64,000 nucleotides of DNA from contig NC_134137.1 in NCBI RefSeq assembly GCF_033958435.1, forward strand, positions 106,526,501 to 106,590,500. Direction: 5' to 3'. A program made the position numbers and the translations under genes. Under the pieces are notes generated by a model. The model had not been told where the DNA came from. It saw only the letters and a list, made by a program, of their open reading frames with translations, and searched no databases. Positions 35,912 to 46,916 of this stretch are shown one piece after another. Source of the DNA: Carettochelys insculpta. Taxonomy: Eukaryota > Chordata > Testudines > Carettochelyidae. Within the stretch, counting starts at the first letter, position 1, and each line of letters opens with the position of its first letter.

Positions 35912-36519
35912 TAGCAGAATCCAGGAGGAAGCTAGAGAGGAGGTCCAGTCATCAGGAGCAGAGAACGTGCTTAAGGACTTTAGATGCAGTGGGAGCAAAA
36001 TACATAAGGTGATAATCGGAGAGACAGAAAGCAGGTTTTTGAAAGCTGTTTTAAGAAATAACAAAGCAAGGGCTATCCTGCAAAATGTTCATGTTCTCAT
36101 TGACCTGTTCTGTGACCCTACATTGTCTTAGAAATGGTGCTCTAGTATCCTGTCCTTCCTAGACATGGCGCTTTCAGACCTAGTTCTTTTTAAATTATTG
36201 TTTTGTTTTTGTACCTCTGAAGCTAAGGATAGAGACAGTCTGAATATTAATTTCTCCTTTGGATTTTGAGGAGCTACTTGTTTTGCAAAGTGCAAAAAAA
36301 AAAAAGATTTCTATTTCATGAGGATATCCTCCTTGCCATGTATTTTAATCAGTGTGTTTTTGTTCCAGTACTTGCCAGTGCTCAGTACCAGCACCTTGGC
36401 AGCCCCGGCCATGGGATTGGCTGAGAGGGAGGGGCAAGGAGCTGGCTGAGTACCAGCACCTCTTTTTTTTTTTTTTTATTCCACAAAAAGGCACTGATTT
36501 TAATTAAATGCTTCCGATC

Positions 36520-36722
36520 AAAAAAGAACAAGCAGTCCTGTAGCACTTTACAGACTAATAATTTTATATATTAGGTAATGAGATTTCGTGGGTAAGACCC
36601 ACTTCATCATGAAAGCTCATTAACTAATATATAAAATTGTTATTCTTTGAGGTGCTACAGGACTACCTTTACTACCTTTTTTTTTTTTTTTTTGTGCTGC
36701 AGACTGACACGGTCACCCCTTT
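36520..36722. mobile_element. Two Penelope-type tails, head to head
   Basis: GCAGTCCTGTAGCACTTTAC, then GAGATTTCGTGGGTAAGACC (minus-sense tail), is followed by AAAGCTCATTAACTAATAT and GAGGTGCTACAGGACTACC (plus-sense tail). The pair forms a short inverted repeat like the large one at 19460-20394. A T-run follows, then CTGCAGACTGACACGGTCACC. Confidence 0.6.
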
Positions 36723-37117
36723 GAGACCATTAAAAAGGAATTATAGATGAAGAAGATCAGTTACGCTTTCTGCTGGAATGAAATCAAGTTACCCTTCATG
36801 CTTTACCATTTTATGGAAAAATACCCAATAAAACTAAGCTCACATTATGTCAATTGTTTTACATTTAAATATTCTAAAACAATGTTATATTAGCACCATG
36901 ATTCCTCTTCTAACCACAGGTTAAATACTCATATTGACAAATAGTATTGTTTTTCTACCTCTTGTTCCTAAAGTTAGCATAGATTTTCATGTACAACGTG
37001 TAAGAAAATATTTCTTTAAAAATGTAGGGCTTTTTCTCAATGTAACATGGTAAATTAAAAAGTATAATAGAAGTTATTGTCCCAACTATAAAAAAAAAAA
37101 TTAAACTGATCAATTAA

Positions 37118-37469
37118 GCTGCATCTACACTGGCCCACCCTTCTGGAAGGGGCATGCTAAGGTGAACATTCAAATGAGGCATGGATTTAAATATATCATG
37201 CCTCGTTTGCATATTCCTGTGAGATCTCAGTTCCAGAAGAGCCTTTTCTGGAAGCCAAAGCTGCTGTGTAGGTAGGTTTCCTTTGGAAGGAAACCACGCT
37301 TCTGGAAGACCCCTTATTCCTCAAACATTTCAATGCTCTTTTGGAAGCAAGATCTTGTGGGACTGTGCAAATAAGGTGCAAAATATTTAAATCCACACCT
37401 CATTTTAATTTTCCCTTTAGCTCATTAGCATGCCCCTTCCCAAAAGGCAGACCAGTGTAGACATGACCT
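37118..37469. mobile_element. MITE with GCATCTACACTGG termini
   Basis: The left end GCTGCATCTACACTGGCCC is mirrored by CAGACCAGTGTAGACATGAC. Inside, CATGCTAA, AATGAGGC and GGAAGG words are also mirrored. It is about 352 bp and non-coding. A truncated relative lies at 31203-31445. Confidence 0.7.
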
Positions 37470-37963
37470 TAGTGATTAGACGTAACATTAATTTAGTATA
37501 TTGAAAATAGGAAAACTTTATATTTTGATCCCAAGAAGTCTATTGTAATGTACATCTTATTAACTAAGGCCCTGATCCTGCAAACATACATGTGAGTAGT
37601 CATATTAAAGTATTAAAACATTATTGCTTTATGGTTTAAATGTTAGTATTGACCACTTATTTTATGCTTTTTAACTTGATACAATTAACATAATTATCAA
37701 AAAAAAAAATTGTAAGATATCCTGAAAACCTACGTGTTTCTGTGAAGAGTTATATTGTGCTTAATGGTGTCTGCCAGCTGCTGTTTTAATTAACTTTCCT
37801 AAATTTCAAACATCTATATTTTACTCTCTTATATGCTTTTAACTAAGGTATAGTAGATGCATTTTTGCTTCGGTACTAATTCAAGGTGTAATGTTCATTT
37901 CTTTAGAAAACATTTTTGTTGTTGTGCATGCCTAGTGTTTTGTATGTTGTATACTGCATTCAG

Positions 37964-38100
37964 AATATTTTTTTCCTTCTCACCTATCCACAATGCAATG
38001 CCGTTCCCATGATGCACCTCTGCTTGCTGTTTACCTGTATGTTAATTCGCTTGAATCCCATTGGCCCACTGCCATCATGTGCTCGCTGCCTGTTATTAAA
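37964..38100 (+). promoter_or_regulatory. MBNL2: AG exclusion zone with YGCY cluster upstream of exon 5
   Basis: No AG dinucleotide occurs between the AG at 37962-37963 and the acceptor AG at 38101-38102 (137 nt). Such a zone normally means the branch point is far upstream of the acceptor. Eight YGCY motifs lie within it, including TGCTCGCTGCC close to the acceptor, where about two are expected. Known biology: muscleblind proteins repress inclusion of the homologous 54-nt exon by binding upstream intronic YGCY sites. Confidence 0.8.
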
Positions 38101-38102
38101 AG

Positions 38103-38156
38103 ACTCAGTCGACTGCCAAAGCAATGAAGCGACCTCTCGAAGCAACTGTAGACCTG
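38103..38156 (+). CDS. MBNL2: MBNL2 alternative 54-nt exon (nuclear localisation)
   Basis: An 18-codon, phase 0/0 exon with peptide TQSTAKAMKRPLEATVDL, acceptor ATTAAAAG and donor GTACTT. In MBNL1 and MBNL2 this exon supplies part of a nuclear localisation signal (basic KAMKR here, with LPKRQALEK in the next exon). It is developmentally regulated, and inclusion favours nuclear localisation. The acceptor has no polypyrimidine tract next to it, consistent with the long AG-free zone upstream. The exon can be skipped without a frameshift. Confidence 0.93.
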
Positions 38157-38182
38157 GTACTTTGACCTTTCACCTTTTGCTT

Positions 38183-38188
38183 TGCATG
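38183..38188 (+). promoter_or_regulatory. TGCATG (RBFOX-type) motif downstream of exon 5
   Basis: A TGCATG hexamer starts 27 nt after the exon 5 boundary at 38156. Downstream RBFOX sites usually promote inclusion. A second copy is upstream at 37925-37930, just before the AG-free zone. Function is inferred from position only. Confidence 0.45.
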
Positions 38189-38796
38189 TAGCTTTTCAGA
38201 GAAGCAACTAATGAAATTTTTATTGCTTTTTTAACATCAACTGAAAACTATCATATATTATAATTTACAGAAAATTCAGTATTATATTTATCCATCTCAT
38301 TCTCATATGCAATAAATGCAAACAATTTAGTTTTTCCTAACACAATTTCATTTTAAAATATCTTTTCATGGAAGTTAAAATTACATGTAACTGCTTTTGT
38401 AATTGAAAATACTATAATCCCTCACTGTGTTTAATGGTAGGAAAAATATTTAACTAAGAAAGAATACTTGTAATGAAGCACAAGTGGTGTTTATTTCCTA
38501 GAATCTTTTTAATCCCAAATTTAAAGGAAATGCCACTTTCGTTGCTTTAAAGCCCTTCCTTTTCAGTAGTTGTGGTGCTACAATTTTATGTTAATAGTAC
38601 CATGCTTTCGCGATCAACAACAATTTCACTCATTTTACGTTGCTATAATTTGAGTTAAGATGCATGGCAGAGTATCTTTAACTGCTTTTCTAAAAAGTAT
38701 AGTACAATATTTTATTTCTATATATTAGAAAATACATATATAGTTTGAAAAATCTGTGAATGTAATTAAATTGTCTCTTTTTTTTTTTTTTTACAG

Positions 38797-38950
38797 GCCT
38801 TTCCTCCTGGTGTTCTTCACCCATTACCAAAGAGACAAGCACTTGAAAAAAGTAATGGTGCCAGTGCCATTTTTAATCCCAGTGTGTTGCACTATCAACA
38901 GGCTCTTGCCAATGCACAGTTGCAACAACATGCGGCGTTTATCCCAACAG
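38797..38950 (+). CDS. MBNL2: MBNL2 coding exon after the NLS exon
   Basis: A 154-nt exon (phase 0 in, phase 1 out), acceptor TTTTTTTACAG with a long T-rich tract (about 38772-38792), donor GTATGT. It starts [18 protein letters not shown]. The basic LPKRQALEK can complete the bipartite nuclear localisation signal of the previous exon. It continues [20 protein letters not shown] and ends AAFIPTG. AFPPG and [12 protein letters not shown] are the MBNL2 version; MBNL1 differs here from memory. No stop or frameshift. Confidence 0.95.
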
Positions 38951-39890
38951 GTATGTTGTATTTGCACTAAACAGAATCATAATTAAGCATTCTCCCCATA
39001 AGAAAGTGCCTGTTGCATTGAATATACTTTTAAATGTGTAGTCTGTTTCCTACACATTCATGACAGGTATGCACAAATATTTTAATACGTTGTTTTAGTT
39101 CCTTCTTTGGAATATTAACATTCAGGAGGTAAGTTTAGCATTTAATTATGCAGTTTTTTGTATGTTCTCTTATAGTCATTATTTTAATTATATCACAGTC
39201 CTCTAAATCTGTATTAAATTAAATGGGTTGTATGTTGGGTCATTTGACTGGAGCTGTGTTTAGTCGTGGGGAGGTGGAATGTCATTAACTTGGTGAAGAA
39301 GGCGTAATGCTTCTGCAATGCAAGAGGAAGTGTGAAAAGTGTTTGTAATACCTATCCTGTTCTCCAGGTGTATTTTATACTTCCACTGCTAGTGTTGTGT
39401 AGCAGTGGACATGACGCAGTACCCTTGGATCTCTAGAACTGCAGCGCTAGAAACCAAATTATAGTTAGTTCCTGCCCAGATGCATTTTAGTGACGATAAA
39501 CACTCCCCACAGCTTCACAGAACTGTTTTATGTGGGAAATTTATTTTGTTTTCTCCATAATGGAATATTTTATAATCTAAAACTTTCCCCAGATTTTGCA
39601 ATTATTAACTGCTGTTTTAATTTTTAAAATAAGTGATTTACCTACAGTGGAATTTTAGCAACATTAATATTCCATTGTTGTTCAGAGCTGTAGAAAACTA
39701 CATTTGGAAAACTCCGCAACTCCATCAGGACTAACATCCTGGGTTCATACATGTAGCGTGAAGACTTTCTTTTAACACTGAAAAAATGGCAGATATGCTA
39801 CTTAAATGTCTGATTTATTAATGAAGTGAACACTTGCAATAAAATCCTTTATATTATTCAAAAAGAGAAGGATGAAAAGAGCATCTTATA

Positions 39891-40602
39891 GGCTACGTCT
39901 ACACGTGAAGCCTACATCGAAATAGCTTATTTCGATGTAGCAACATCGAAATAGGCTATTTCGATGAGTAACGTCTACACGTCCTCCAGGGCTGGCAACG
40001 TCGATGTTCAACTTCGACGTTGTGCAGCACCACATCGAAATAGGCGCTGCAAGGGAACGTCTACACGCCAAAGTAGCACACATTGAAATAAGGGTGCCAG
40101 GCACAGCTGCAGACAGGGTCACAGGGCGGACTCAACAGCAAGCCGCTCCCTTAAAGGGCCCCTCCCACACACAGTTGCACTAAACAACACAAGATCCACA
40201 GAGCCGACAACTGGTTGCAGACCCTGTGCCTGCAGCATGGATCCCCAGCTGCTGCAGCAGCAGCCAGAAGCCCTGGGGATAAGGACTGCTGCCCGCGGTG
40301 ACCATAGAGCCCCACAGGGGCTGGAGAGAGAGCGTCTCTCAACCCCTCAGCTGATGGCCACCATGGCGGACCCCGCTATTTCGAAGTTGCGGGACGCGCA
40401 ATGACTACACGGTCCCTACTTCGACGTTGAACGTCGAAGTAGGGCGCTATCCCCATCTCCTGATGAGGATAGCGACTTCGACGTCTCGCTGCCTAACGTC
40501 GAAGTTAACTTCGAAATAGCGCCCGACGCGTGTTGCCGTGATGGGCGCTATTTCGAAGTTAGTGCCGCTACTTCGAAGTAGCGTGCACGTGTAGACACGG
40601 CT
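39891..40602. mobile_element. MITE with TACGTCTACACG termini and TTCGAAGT/TTCGAAATA arms
   Basis: The left end GGCTACGTCTACACGTGAAGC is mirrored by GCACGTGTAGACACGGC. Both halves are packed with short inverted words (ATCGAAATAGC, TTCGAAGTTA, CTACTTCGAAGTAGC). TATAG occurs on both outer sides. It is 712 bp and non-coding. It is CpG-rich compared with its surroundings, suggesting recent insertion. Confidence 0.75.
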
Positions 40603-41755
40603 ATAGAGTGCAGTTTCAGTATTAGTTTGTATGTCACCTATGAATTTTTAGGCTGATTTAAAACACTTTTCTGTAGTAGGCTTTTATTTTCTATTTTTGA
40701 ATATATTTACATATCTTCTATCATACTCTTTACCATCCAATAACCATCTGAATTTAATAAGGGAAAGAATTGAAGATGCTTCAATTTCTTATTATATAGC
40801 TTTGCAATAATAAAAGCAAAACTCACATGGACTCAGTGGAAGTTTGCCTGAATAAGAAGCATGTTAAAACAGTAGAGATCTCAGACTATGGCCTATATTT
40901 GTAAAAATACATTCTTGTTTTACATATAGGCTCACTTTAATTTTGAAAATATCTCCAAATCTTGTGTCATTTCCAGTGAGATTTCCATGCCTGTTTTTAA
41001 CTTGCTACTATAATGGAAATTTGCATCTGTGGAAAGGTTTGAAGGAATTTGAAGAATGAGCAGAAGAGATCTGGTGCTTGCAAATGACCAAGAGTCTGAA
41101 GCAAATGTGCTTCACATCAGAGGCATAAGACCTTGTGGTGGGATGTTCATTGTTCCTCCTCTTAGGGACTGCCTTTCAGAGCTTGTCATTGTTTTATATA
41201 ATTACAGTAAAATACATCAAAATGACTCTGAAAAATAATCCATTTTGAAAATACTTCAGGCAGATAGCACTCAGATATTTTCCAGACTTACAATACTTAT
41301 CTTTCCTTAAGTCCTTTACTCCATGTGCCATTTGTTTTCTTTCTTCAGATTCATTATAACCACCAGAACAAATTAGCTCAGTTGGTTTATTATAAATTCA
41401 GGATGTAAAAGGATGTGGGCCTTTTTGCCACATTCTCACAGGGCTAGATTGTCCTCCAGTCCCAGCCCAGGTGCATCAAAATGGGAAGAGGTACAAAGAG
41501 CTCCTCATCTCCAGGAGACCCAGCATGTGAGCCTGGGCAGAATGGGAGACTTTCCTCATAGCAAGCCTGAGAACTCAGCAGGTCTGGGAATCATCAGTGT
41601 CTGTTAAGCAGGGTGGGGGATGGGAACATGCGCTATGACAAACACCTTTCCCATTGGCCAATAGAATGGGTCTTGCATTAGACTACAGCGCGTGCTGTTC
41701 TTACACCTGTTACACTTCCCAGGGGAACTTTGTCTTCTGGAACTTGGCTCAAAGT

Positions 41756-42689
41756 CAGGGGTGGGCAAGATACAGCCTGCGGGACAGAGCCACCTTGCCA
41801 AAGCTTTTTAATCTGGCCTGTGGTCAAGAGCAGTGCTGCTCTTTGCTGCAAAGGGGAAGAGCTTCATGTGCTGCCCCCGCCCCCAGCCAAATCTCTCAAC
41901 TCCTATTGGTTGGAAACCAATTGGCCAGTGGGACCTGAGAGATTTTGCTGGGGGCGGGGGCAGTGCCCAAAGCCCTCCCCCCAGTGCAGAGAACCAAATG
42001 GAACAGACAGTGAGCTGGGGCTCCTGGCAGACAAGGAAGCTTGTCCGAGAGAGCTGCTTTGGTAAGCACCTCCTAGACGGAGCCTACCTCTGGCACCGCA
42101 CCTCAGACCCTTCCCAGATCCTACACCCCTCCTACTGCCCTATCCTGGACCCTGCGTCCCAGTACCCTGCCCCAGGCCTACCAACAGGAGGGGTGAAGGG
42201 AAGCATTTCAAAAGGGCCCAGAGTTCCCAGCCACGGCTACTGCTACTGTGGGAGTGGCAGCAGCTGGAGCCCTGGGCCCCTTTAAAATACAACAGAAGCA
42301 CCCCTCCACCCCTCCATGTGCTCTGAGGGCTGGCAGGGGAGGTCCCAGTGCTGTGCTCTGGGTGGTGCTAAGGGCTGATTGCCCTCAGTCCCACCCCTTC
42401 TGCCTGAGGTTCTGCCCCTTCCAGGGTGCGAAACAGGAGCCCCTCATACCTTGCCCTTGGGCCCATGGTGGCTGTTGGCCCCACTTCCCTCTTCCAGGTC
42501 ACAACTTCTTCCAGAATTACTCTCAGACCTAACAACCTATACTGCACCCCAGTTCTCTACTCCGATGTCCCTTCTGCACCCAACCTCCACCCCAGAGCCC
42601 GCATCTCCTACGTAGAAAACTGCGGCCCTTGACCACTTACCAAAATCTTGAAGTGGCCCCCTCCCATCAAAATTTATTGCCCACCCCTG
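41756..42689. mobile_element. hAT-Charlie-like non-autonomous element
   Basis: The termini CAGGGGTGGGCAA and TTGCCCACCCCTG are perfect inverted copies. The flanks CTCAAAGT (41748-41755) and CTCTAAGT (42690-42697) are an 8-bp duplication with one mismatch. The interior is GC-rich. Part of it (about 42190-42490) resembles 46917-47250. Frames inside lack transposase motifs. Confidence 0.82.
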
Positions 42690-44025
42690 CTCTAAGTATA
42701 TCCACACCTTCCTACTGTGGCATGAATATAGCACACCCTATGAAGAACTGTGCATGAAATTAATTCTTTGGTTTAAAAAGGAAAACCAATATTTTCTGAA
42801 TTAGTGTCAATTTTGAGTACATCCTATGTGTTTGGTAGAAATGTTACAGCTAGAGCATGGTTTTCCCTAGGAAATATATGCCTTTTCTAACCAATGACTC
42901 ACTCATTAAAGGTTCAGGGCTTGATAGTGCTGCTTATCTGTGATTTTTTGCACTGTAGTTCTCTGTCAATACAAAGCCCCCACTGCGTCAGTCTAACTAC
43001 TTCATCTGCACTTTTTATTGTTTGCTGAATGGTTATTCATGATGGGAGAAGCAAGAGGGCAGTGTTCTTCTTCAGATGCTGCTTGCTAGAACTTTTAAGA
43101 CCACTGGAAGAGGGGCATGTGTGTGGGGATTATTCTTCCTAAGGTCATTCATAGTTACTTTTGCTATTTGGTATTAAATAAATACATAAAACATTGGTAA
43201 CAAATCTAAACAGTTCTGCAAACTTAATTTAATTTGTGTGCTGAAGGTTTAGTAGCTCCGTAACATGTTGTGTACGTGGCCCCCTTTACGCATTGTACTC
43301 ACCGTCCTAAAAAGCCCTATCCTTTTACATTCACTTTAGCAGAAAGGTGAATGGCAGAATGAGCACAAAAACTAATCTCCACTGTTCGGACGCCCTTGCC
43401 ACACCCCGCCTAATTTTGAGGCCCATTGGCCGGACATTATTTGGAATCCTGTATAGTTGCTAGCCACGTGCATTGGTTCAGTTTCCAGTGGTGCCATTTT
43501 AGCAATTTTTTTGGTAAAAATAACATTAATAATTTTTTTAGAATGCATAGGTTAGTATTTAAATACAGATTTAGCAAAATCTCTACTGACTATCAAGATA
43601 ATTTCTGTTTAATTTTGTATATGAGCAAAATTAATAAACATTCATCTGTGTAGCTAACATAATGCTGTTTAAATTGTTGAATGTATTTAAGCAGCCATTA
43701 GAATATCTGGTGTTCAAGCAAGATTGTTTTTTAAAAATCGTATTTTTATAAATAATAAGAAAAGATGTTTCCGAAATCTGGTCCATCTTCAGCACACGTA
43801 CAGATGTACAAAATGTGCATTCGTGTAATATAATAGTATTTTAATATAAAATTATTTAAAATCACTTCTGTAACATGAAAACTATGAATGACCTTAAGAC
43901 TGTGTTCAGCTAACTTCTACTTACCCTTGGTTATGCTTGAATCTCATTTTGAATGTTAACTCTAAACAGCTAACCTGTTTCTTCCCTTTATTCACTTTTT
44001 TCATCCATCATTGCATGACTTGCAG

Positions 44026-44061
44026 GGTCAGTTTTGTGCATGACACCCGCTACCAGTATTG
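44026..44061 (+). CDS. MBNL2: MBNL2 alternative 36-nt exon
   Basis: A 36-nt, phase 1/1 exon. With the split codons it encodes GSVLCMTPATSI, between acceptor ACTTGCAG and donor GTAGGT. It equals in size and peptide the muscleblind exon usually called exon 7, which affects self-association and splicing activity in MBNL1. Skipping keeps the frame. A TGCATG lies at 44012-44017, eight nt from the acceptor AG. Confidence 0.93.
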
Positions 44062-45413
44062 GTAGGTTCCAAATTTCTTTATTGATCTCTTTTATATTGT
44101 ATATTGTACTTTCAGTTGTTTGGAAAATCTTAAACATGATTTGTTTGTTAGAGTTAAAGATTCATTTGGCTTTAGATTTGTTTGTAGATTAAACTAGGAG
44201 TTTAGATGTGACGTCACCTGCTATAACAACCTCACTGTGAATGCATAAAATCATGGATTCCAGTCTGCTTTTCAGTTTTCAAAATTGTGTTTCTCTCAAT
44301 ATATTTTATATTTTCTAGTATTTTTAAAATCATAAAATATTGGTAAATCAAGCTAATTTCATCAGTGTTTTGAAGTTTCATAGTGGTGTGCCTATTTATC
44401 CTTTTTGCTGTGTGTTAGAAAGTTTTATCAGAGTTTCCCAGAAGCATGAATTTTAATACGTTTAAGACCTAAAGTCTGAATCAGATTTCCTCATAATTAA
44501 AACTAATATACTTCAAAATTTGCAGCATTTGAATGCATATGTTATATGGTTGCAAAATTAGCAACAGGCATTTACTTACGAGTTAACTTTGTTCAAGTGA
44601 GTAGTTCCATCGATTTTGACAGAACTACTCATTTGAGTTTCAGCAGATCACTTGAGTGAATTTTGCATATACTGATAAATTTGTCCTTAAATTAAAACTG
44701 AACAAAAATGTTCAGCATCTGCTTTGCTCTTTTAGATCAAACAAATTAGTATCTATATCAGGAAAATAATTATAACAGTGCTGACTTTCTCATCAAAGCA
44801 GATGGTAACTTAACTCAAATAAAATGTGACAGTTGCACAGGGCTAAAAGAACATAAATCCAGAACCAAAAATACAAAAATTATATGTATGTTCAGAACAA
44901 AGCTCCAGATATACTCTTAAGCTATGATACTGGTAAATGAAAATAAATTATGTTTAATATATAAAAATAACTAGCTTCTTTCCTTTGAAGTACTAAAAAT
45001 GAAAGATTTACCTTTTCAAGAGATGGTTTGTTAATATATTTTGGTTACTTAAAAACAGTCTCTCAAATGATTCATGAATTCTTATTTAAAGTGATAAGCT
45101 GTTTTAGTAGGTGCCCAATTTAAAACAATTTGCCAGATTCTTAAATATAATGTCAGCAATCATAAGTTACTTTGCTTTTTCTGGGAATCACTGATTATGT
45201 TGACAAACTTCCTTTAATTGTACTTGTAATAAGCTATTTTCCCTTTTTTATTTCTCTGCCACGCTTTCTTGCTTTGCATTGTGATTGCATGCCATCTGCT
45301 GGTTTAACCCATGATGGCTTGCTGCTCTGATTTTCACCATGCCAAAATACCACTTCTATTACCATAATGCTACACCCTCCTGTTCATTGCTTCCATGGTT
45401 CCCCTCCTGAAAG
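44062..45413 (+). other. MBNL2: MBNL2 intron
   Basis: A 1352-nt AT-rich intron between the 36-nt and 95-nt exons, donor GTAGGT, acceptor CTCCTGAAAG. I see no transposon in it, the only intron here without one. Its last 180 nt are AG-free (see 45234-45411). Confidence 0.85.
45234..45411 (+). promoter_or_regulatory. MBNL2: 178-nt AG exclusion zone with YGCY cluster upstream of exon 8
   Basis: Between the AG at 45232-45233 and the acceptor AG at 45412-45413 there is no AG. Within 45257-45391 ten YGCY motifs occur (for example TTGCTGCTCTG at 45319-45329). A TGCATG is at 45286-45291. This implies a far-upstream branch point and potential muscleblind autoregulation. The immediate acceptor CTCCTGAAAG is weak. 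Confidence 0.75.
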
Positions 45414-45508
45414 TACCCATGATGCACAGCGCTACGTCCGCCACTGTCTCTGCAGCAGCAACTCCTGCAACAAGTGTCCCCTTCGCCGCAACAGCCACAG
45501 CCAATCAG
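45414..45508 (+). CDS. MBNL2: MBNL2 alternative 95-nt exon
   Basis: A 95-nt exon (phase 1 in, 0 out), acceptor CTCCTGAAAG, donor GTTTGC. Encodes V (split codon) then [20 protein letters not shown] and [11 protein letters not shown], the Ala/Thr-rich muscleblind C-terminal region. The length equals the 95-nt exon 8 of MBNL1. Skipping would shift the frame of the final exon and give an alternative C-terminus. Both splice sites look sub-optimal, consistent with regulated use. Confidence 0.93.
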
Positions 45509-46024
45509 GTTTGCTCCTTTTAAAGCTTTCTTTCACAAATCCCGAACTCTAAATGAGTGCTGATATTTTTTAAAAAAAAAAAAATTCTCTTGAAGAATTT
45601 TTTTTTCATGTTTACCCATCAAATTTTATTTTTAAATAGTTTATAGCAAGTGTTTATGGACAGGTTGCACTTATTTAGAGTTAACATTTATTGCAAATAA
45701 TGATGTAGCTATGTTTTGTGCTGCAGTGTTTGTTCCTTGTATCTAATATTGTGTAATTAACCCAACTGAAAATATCATTTTAGTAAGTGGACTTATTTTT
45801 TTAGGTTTACAACTAACTTTGGATGCCAAAACGGGGGGAAAAATCCCACATTACAGCAGTTCTAAAATGTTTATATGTGTTAATATCCTTTTCTCCATGC
45901 AGTGCATTTAAATGACGTGCTCGTTCCAGTTGTGAATGCTGACTGAAGCTCGAAATGAGCAATGTCAGCTGAAAAGAAGCTTGTGAAAAGCAAAAAATAA
46001 AATATTTTCTAAAAAATGGCAATA

Positions 46025-46352
46025 CAGGTTGAATCTCTCTCATCCAGCGCGGTCTTGTCTGGCATCATCCGCAATCTGGCATGATTTTAGTGAGCTGGAC
46101 AAGCACTTACAATGGATGCTGTCAAGTTTCCTGTCTTTTCATGAAGTTTGTTTTTCATCACCAGTCCTGGCTCTCAGTGTTCTGTGCTATTATTTAGCTT
46201 TAATTTAACTCCTAAATGTCTTCTACAAGCCCAGTAAGCAGTGGCAGTGCTGGTGATGCTGCTAGACAAGATTGATTTCCTGTGGTCCGGCAAATTCTCT
46301 CATTTGGCACCAGTGAGGTTCCAAAGGTGCTGGACTAGAGAGGTTCAACCAG
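46025..46352. mobile_element. TA-flanked TIR element (TcMar/Tigger-like)
   Basis: TA|CAGGTTGAATCTCTCTCAT at the left and CTAGAGAGGTTCAACCAG|TA at the right. The same family as 12191-12495 and 11335-11872. 328 bp, non-coding. Confidence 0.75.
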
Positions 46353-46463
46353 TAACATAAGGAAGAACTCCCATTGCATTCTGGATATTTACACAGGAAG
46401 TTGGACTTCTGTCTCCGTTCTAGATTTAAAGGGACACTGCCAACTTGAAAACAACATTTTCTT

Positions 46464-46767
46464 GGCCGTGGCTACACTAGCCCCGCCTTTCAAAAGGGGT
46501 ATGCTAATGAGCCATTTCAGCAGATGCTGATGAGGTGCTGCCATGAATATGCAGCACCTCATTAGCATAATGGCGGCTGCACACATTTTGAAAGTGCCGC
46601 TTTGGAAACACAAGCCACCTGCGTAGACGCGGCCTTTGGAAAGTACCACCAGGACTTCAGAAGCGCCTTCTTCCCAAAACCAAATGGCACTTTTGAAACG
46701 CACGCAGCCGCAATTATGCTAATTAGCATACCCCTTTCGAAAAGTTGGGGTTAGTGTAGCCACAGCC
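46464..46767. mobile_element. MITE with GTGGCTACACTAGCCCC termini
   Basis: The left end GGCCGTGGCTACACTAGCCCC is mirrored by GGGTTAGTGTAGCCACAGCC. GCTAATGAG/CTCATTAGC and GCAGCACCTCATTAGCATAA words are mirrored inside. 304 bp. A sister copy lies at 56071-56505. Confidence 0.8.
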
Positions 46768-46916
46768 CTTCTGAAAATAACATATCTACTGTTGTTAGGA
46801 GCAAGCCCTAAGATGAAATAGAGAGAGTAGAGGACATAATGTTTTCTTCTTTCTTTTTCAGTTTGCTGATATTACTTGTTGATCACTTTGTGTTGTCACA
46901 TTTCCTCTCTGTGCCC

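Larger units (their letters stand above)
27763..38796 (+). other. MBNL2: MBNL2 introns flanking the 54-nt exon
   Basis: The interval between exons 27499-27762 and 38797-38950. Alternative exon 38103-38156 splits it into two introns, and both neighbours are phase 0, so the exon can be skipped in frame. It holds a CR1, a MITE, a turtle SINE, GC-rich TA-flanked elements and Penelope tails. In 27763-29384, 31446-32011, 32215-33360, 35914-36519, 36723-37117, 37470-37960 and 38190-38770 I recognise no repeat. The AT-rich stretch 37700-38770 around the exon looks unique. Confidence 0.85.
38951..44025 (+). other. MBNL2: MBNL2 intron
   Basis: Donor GTATGT, acceptor CATGACTTGCAG; both sides phase 1. 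It contains a MITE with TCGAAATAGC-type arms (39891-40602) and a hAT-like element (41756-42689). In 38951-39890, 40603-41755 and 42690-44000 I see AT-rich unique-looking sequence with no recognisable repeat or exon. Confidence 0.85.

Noticed and set aside
41730..42632. Several overlapping frames of 65-150 codons
   Set aside because: They sit within a hAT-like element with perfect 13-bp terminal repeats and lack hAT transposase motifs.
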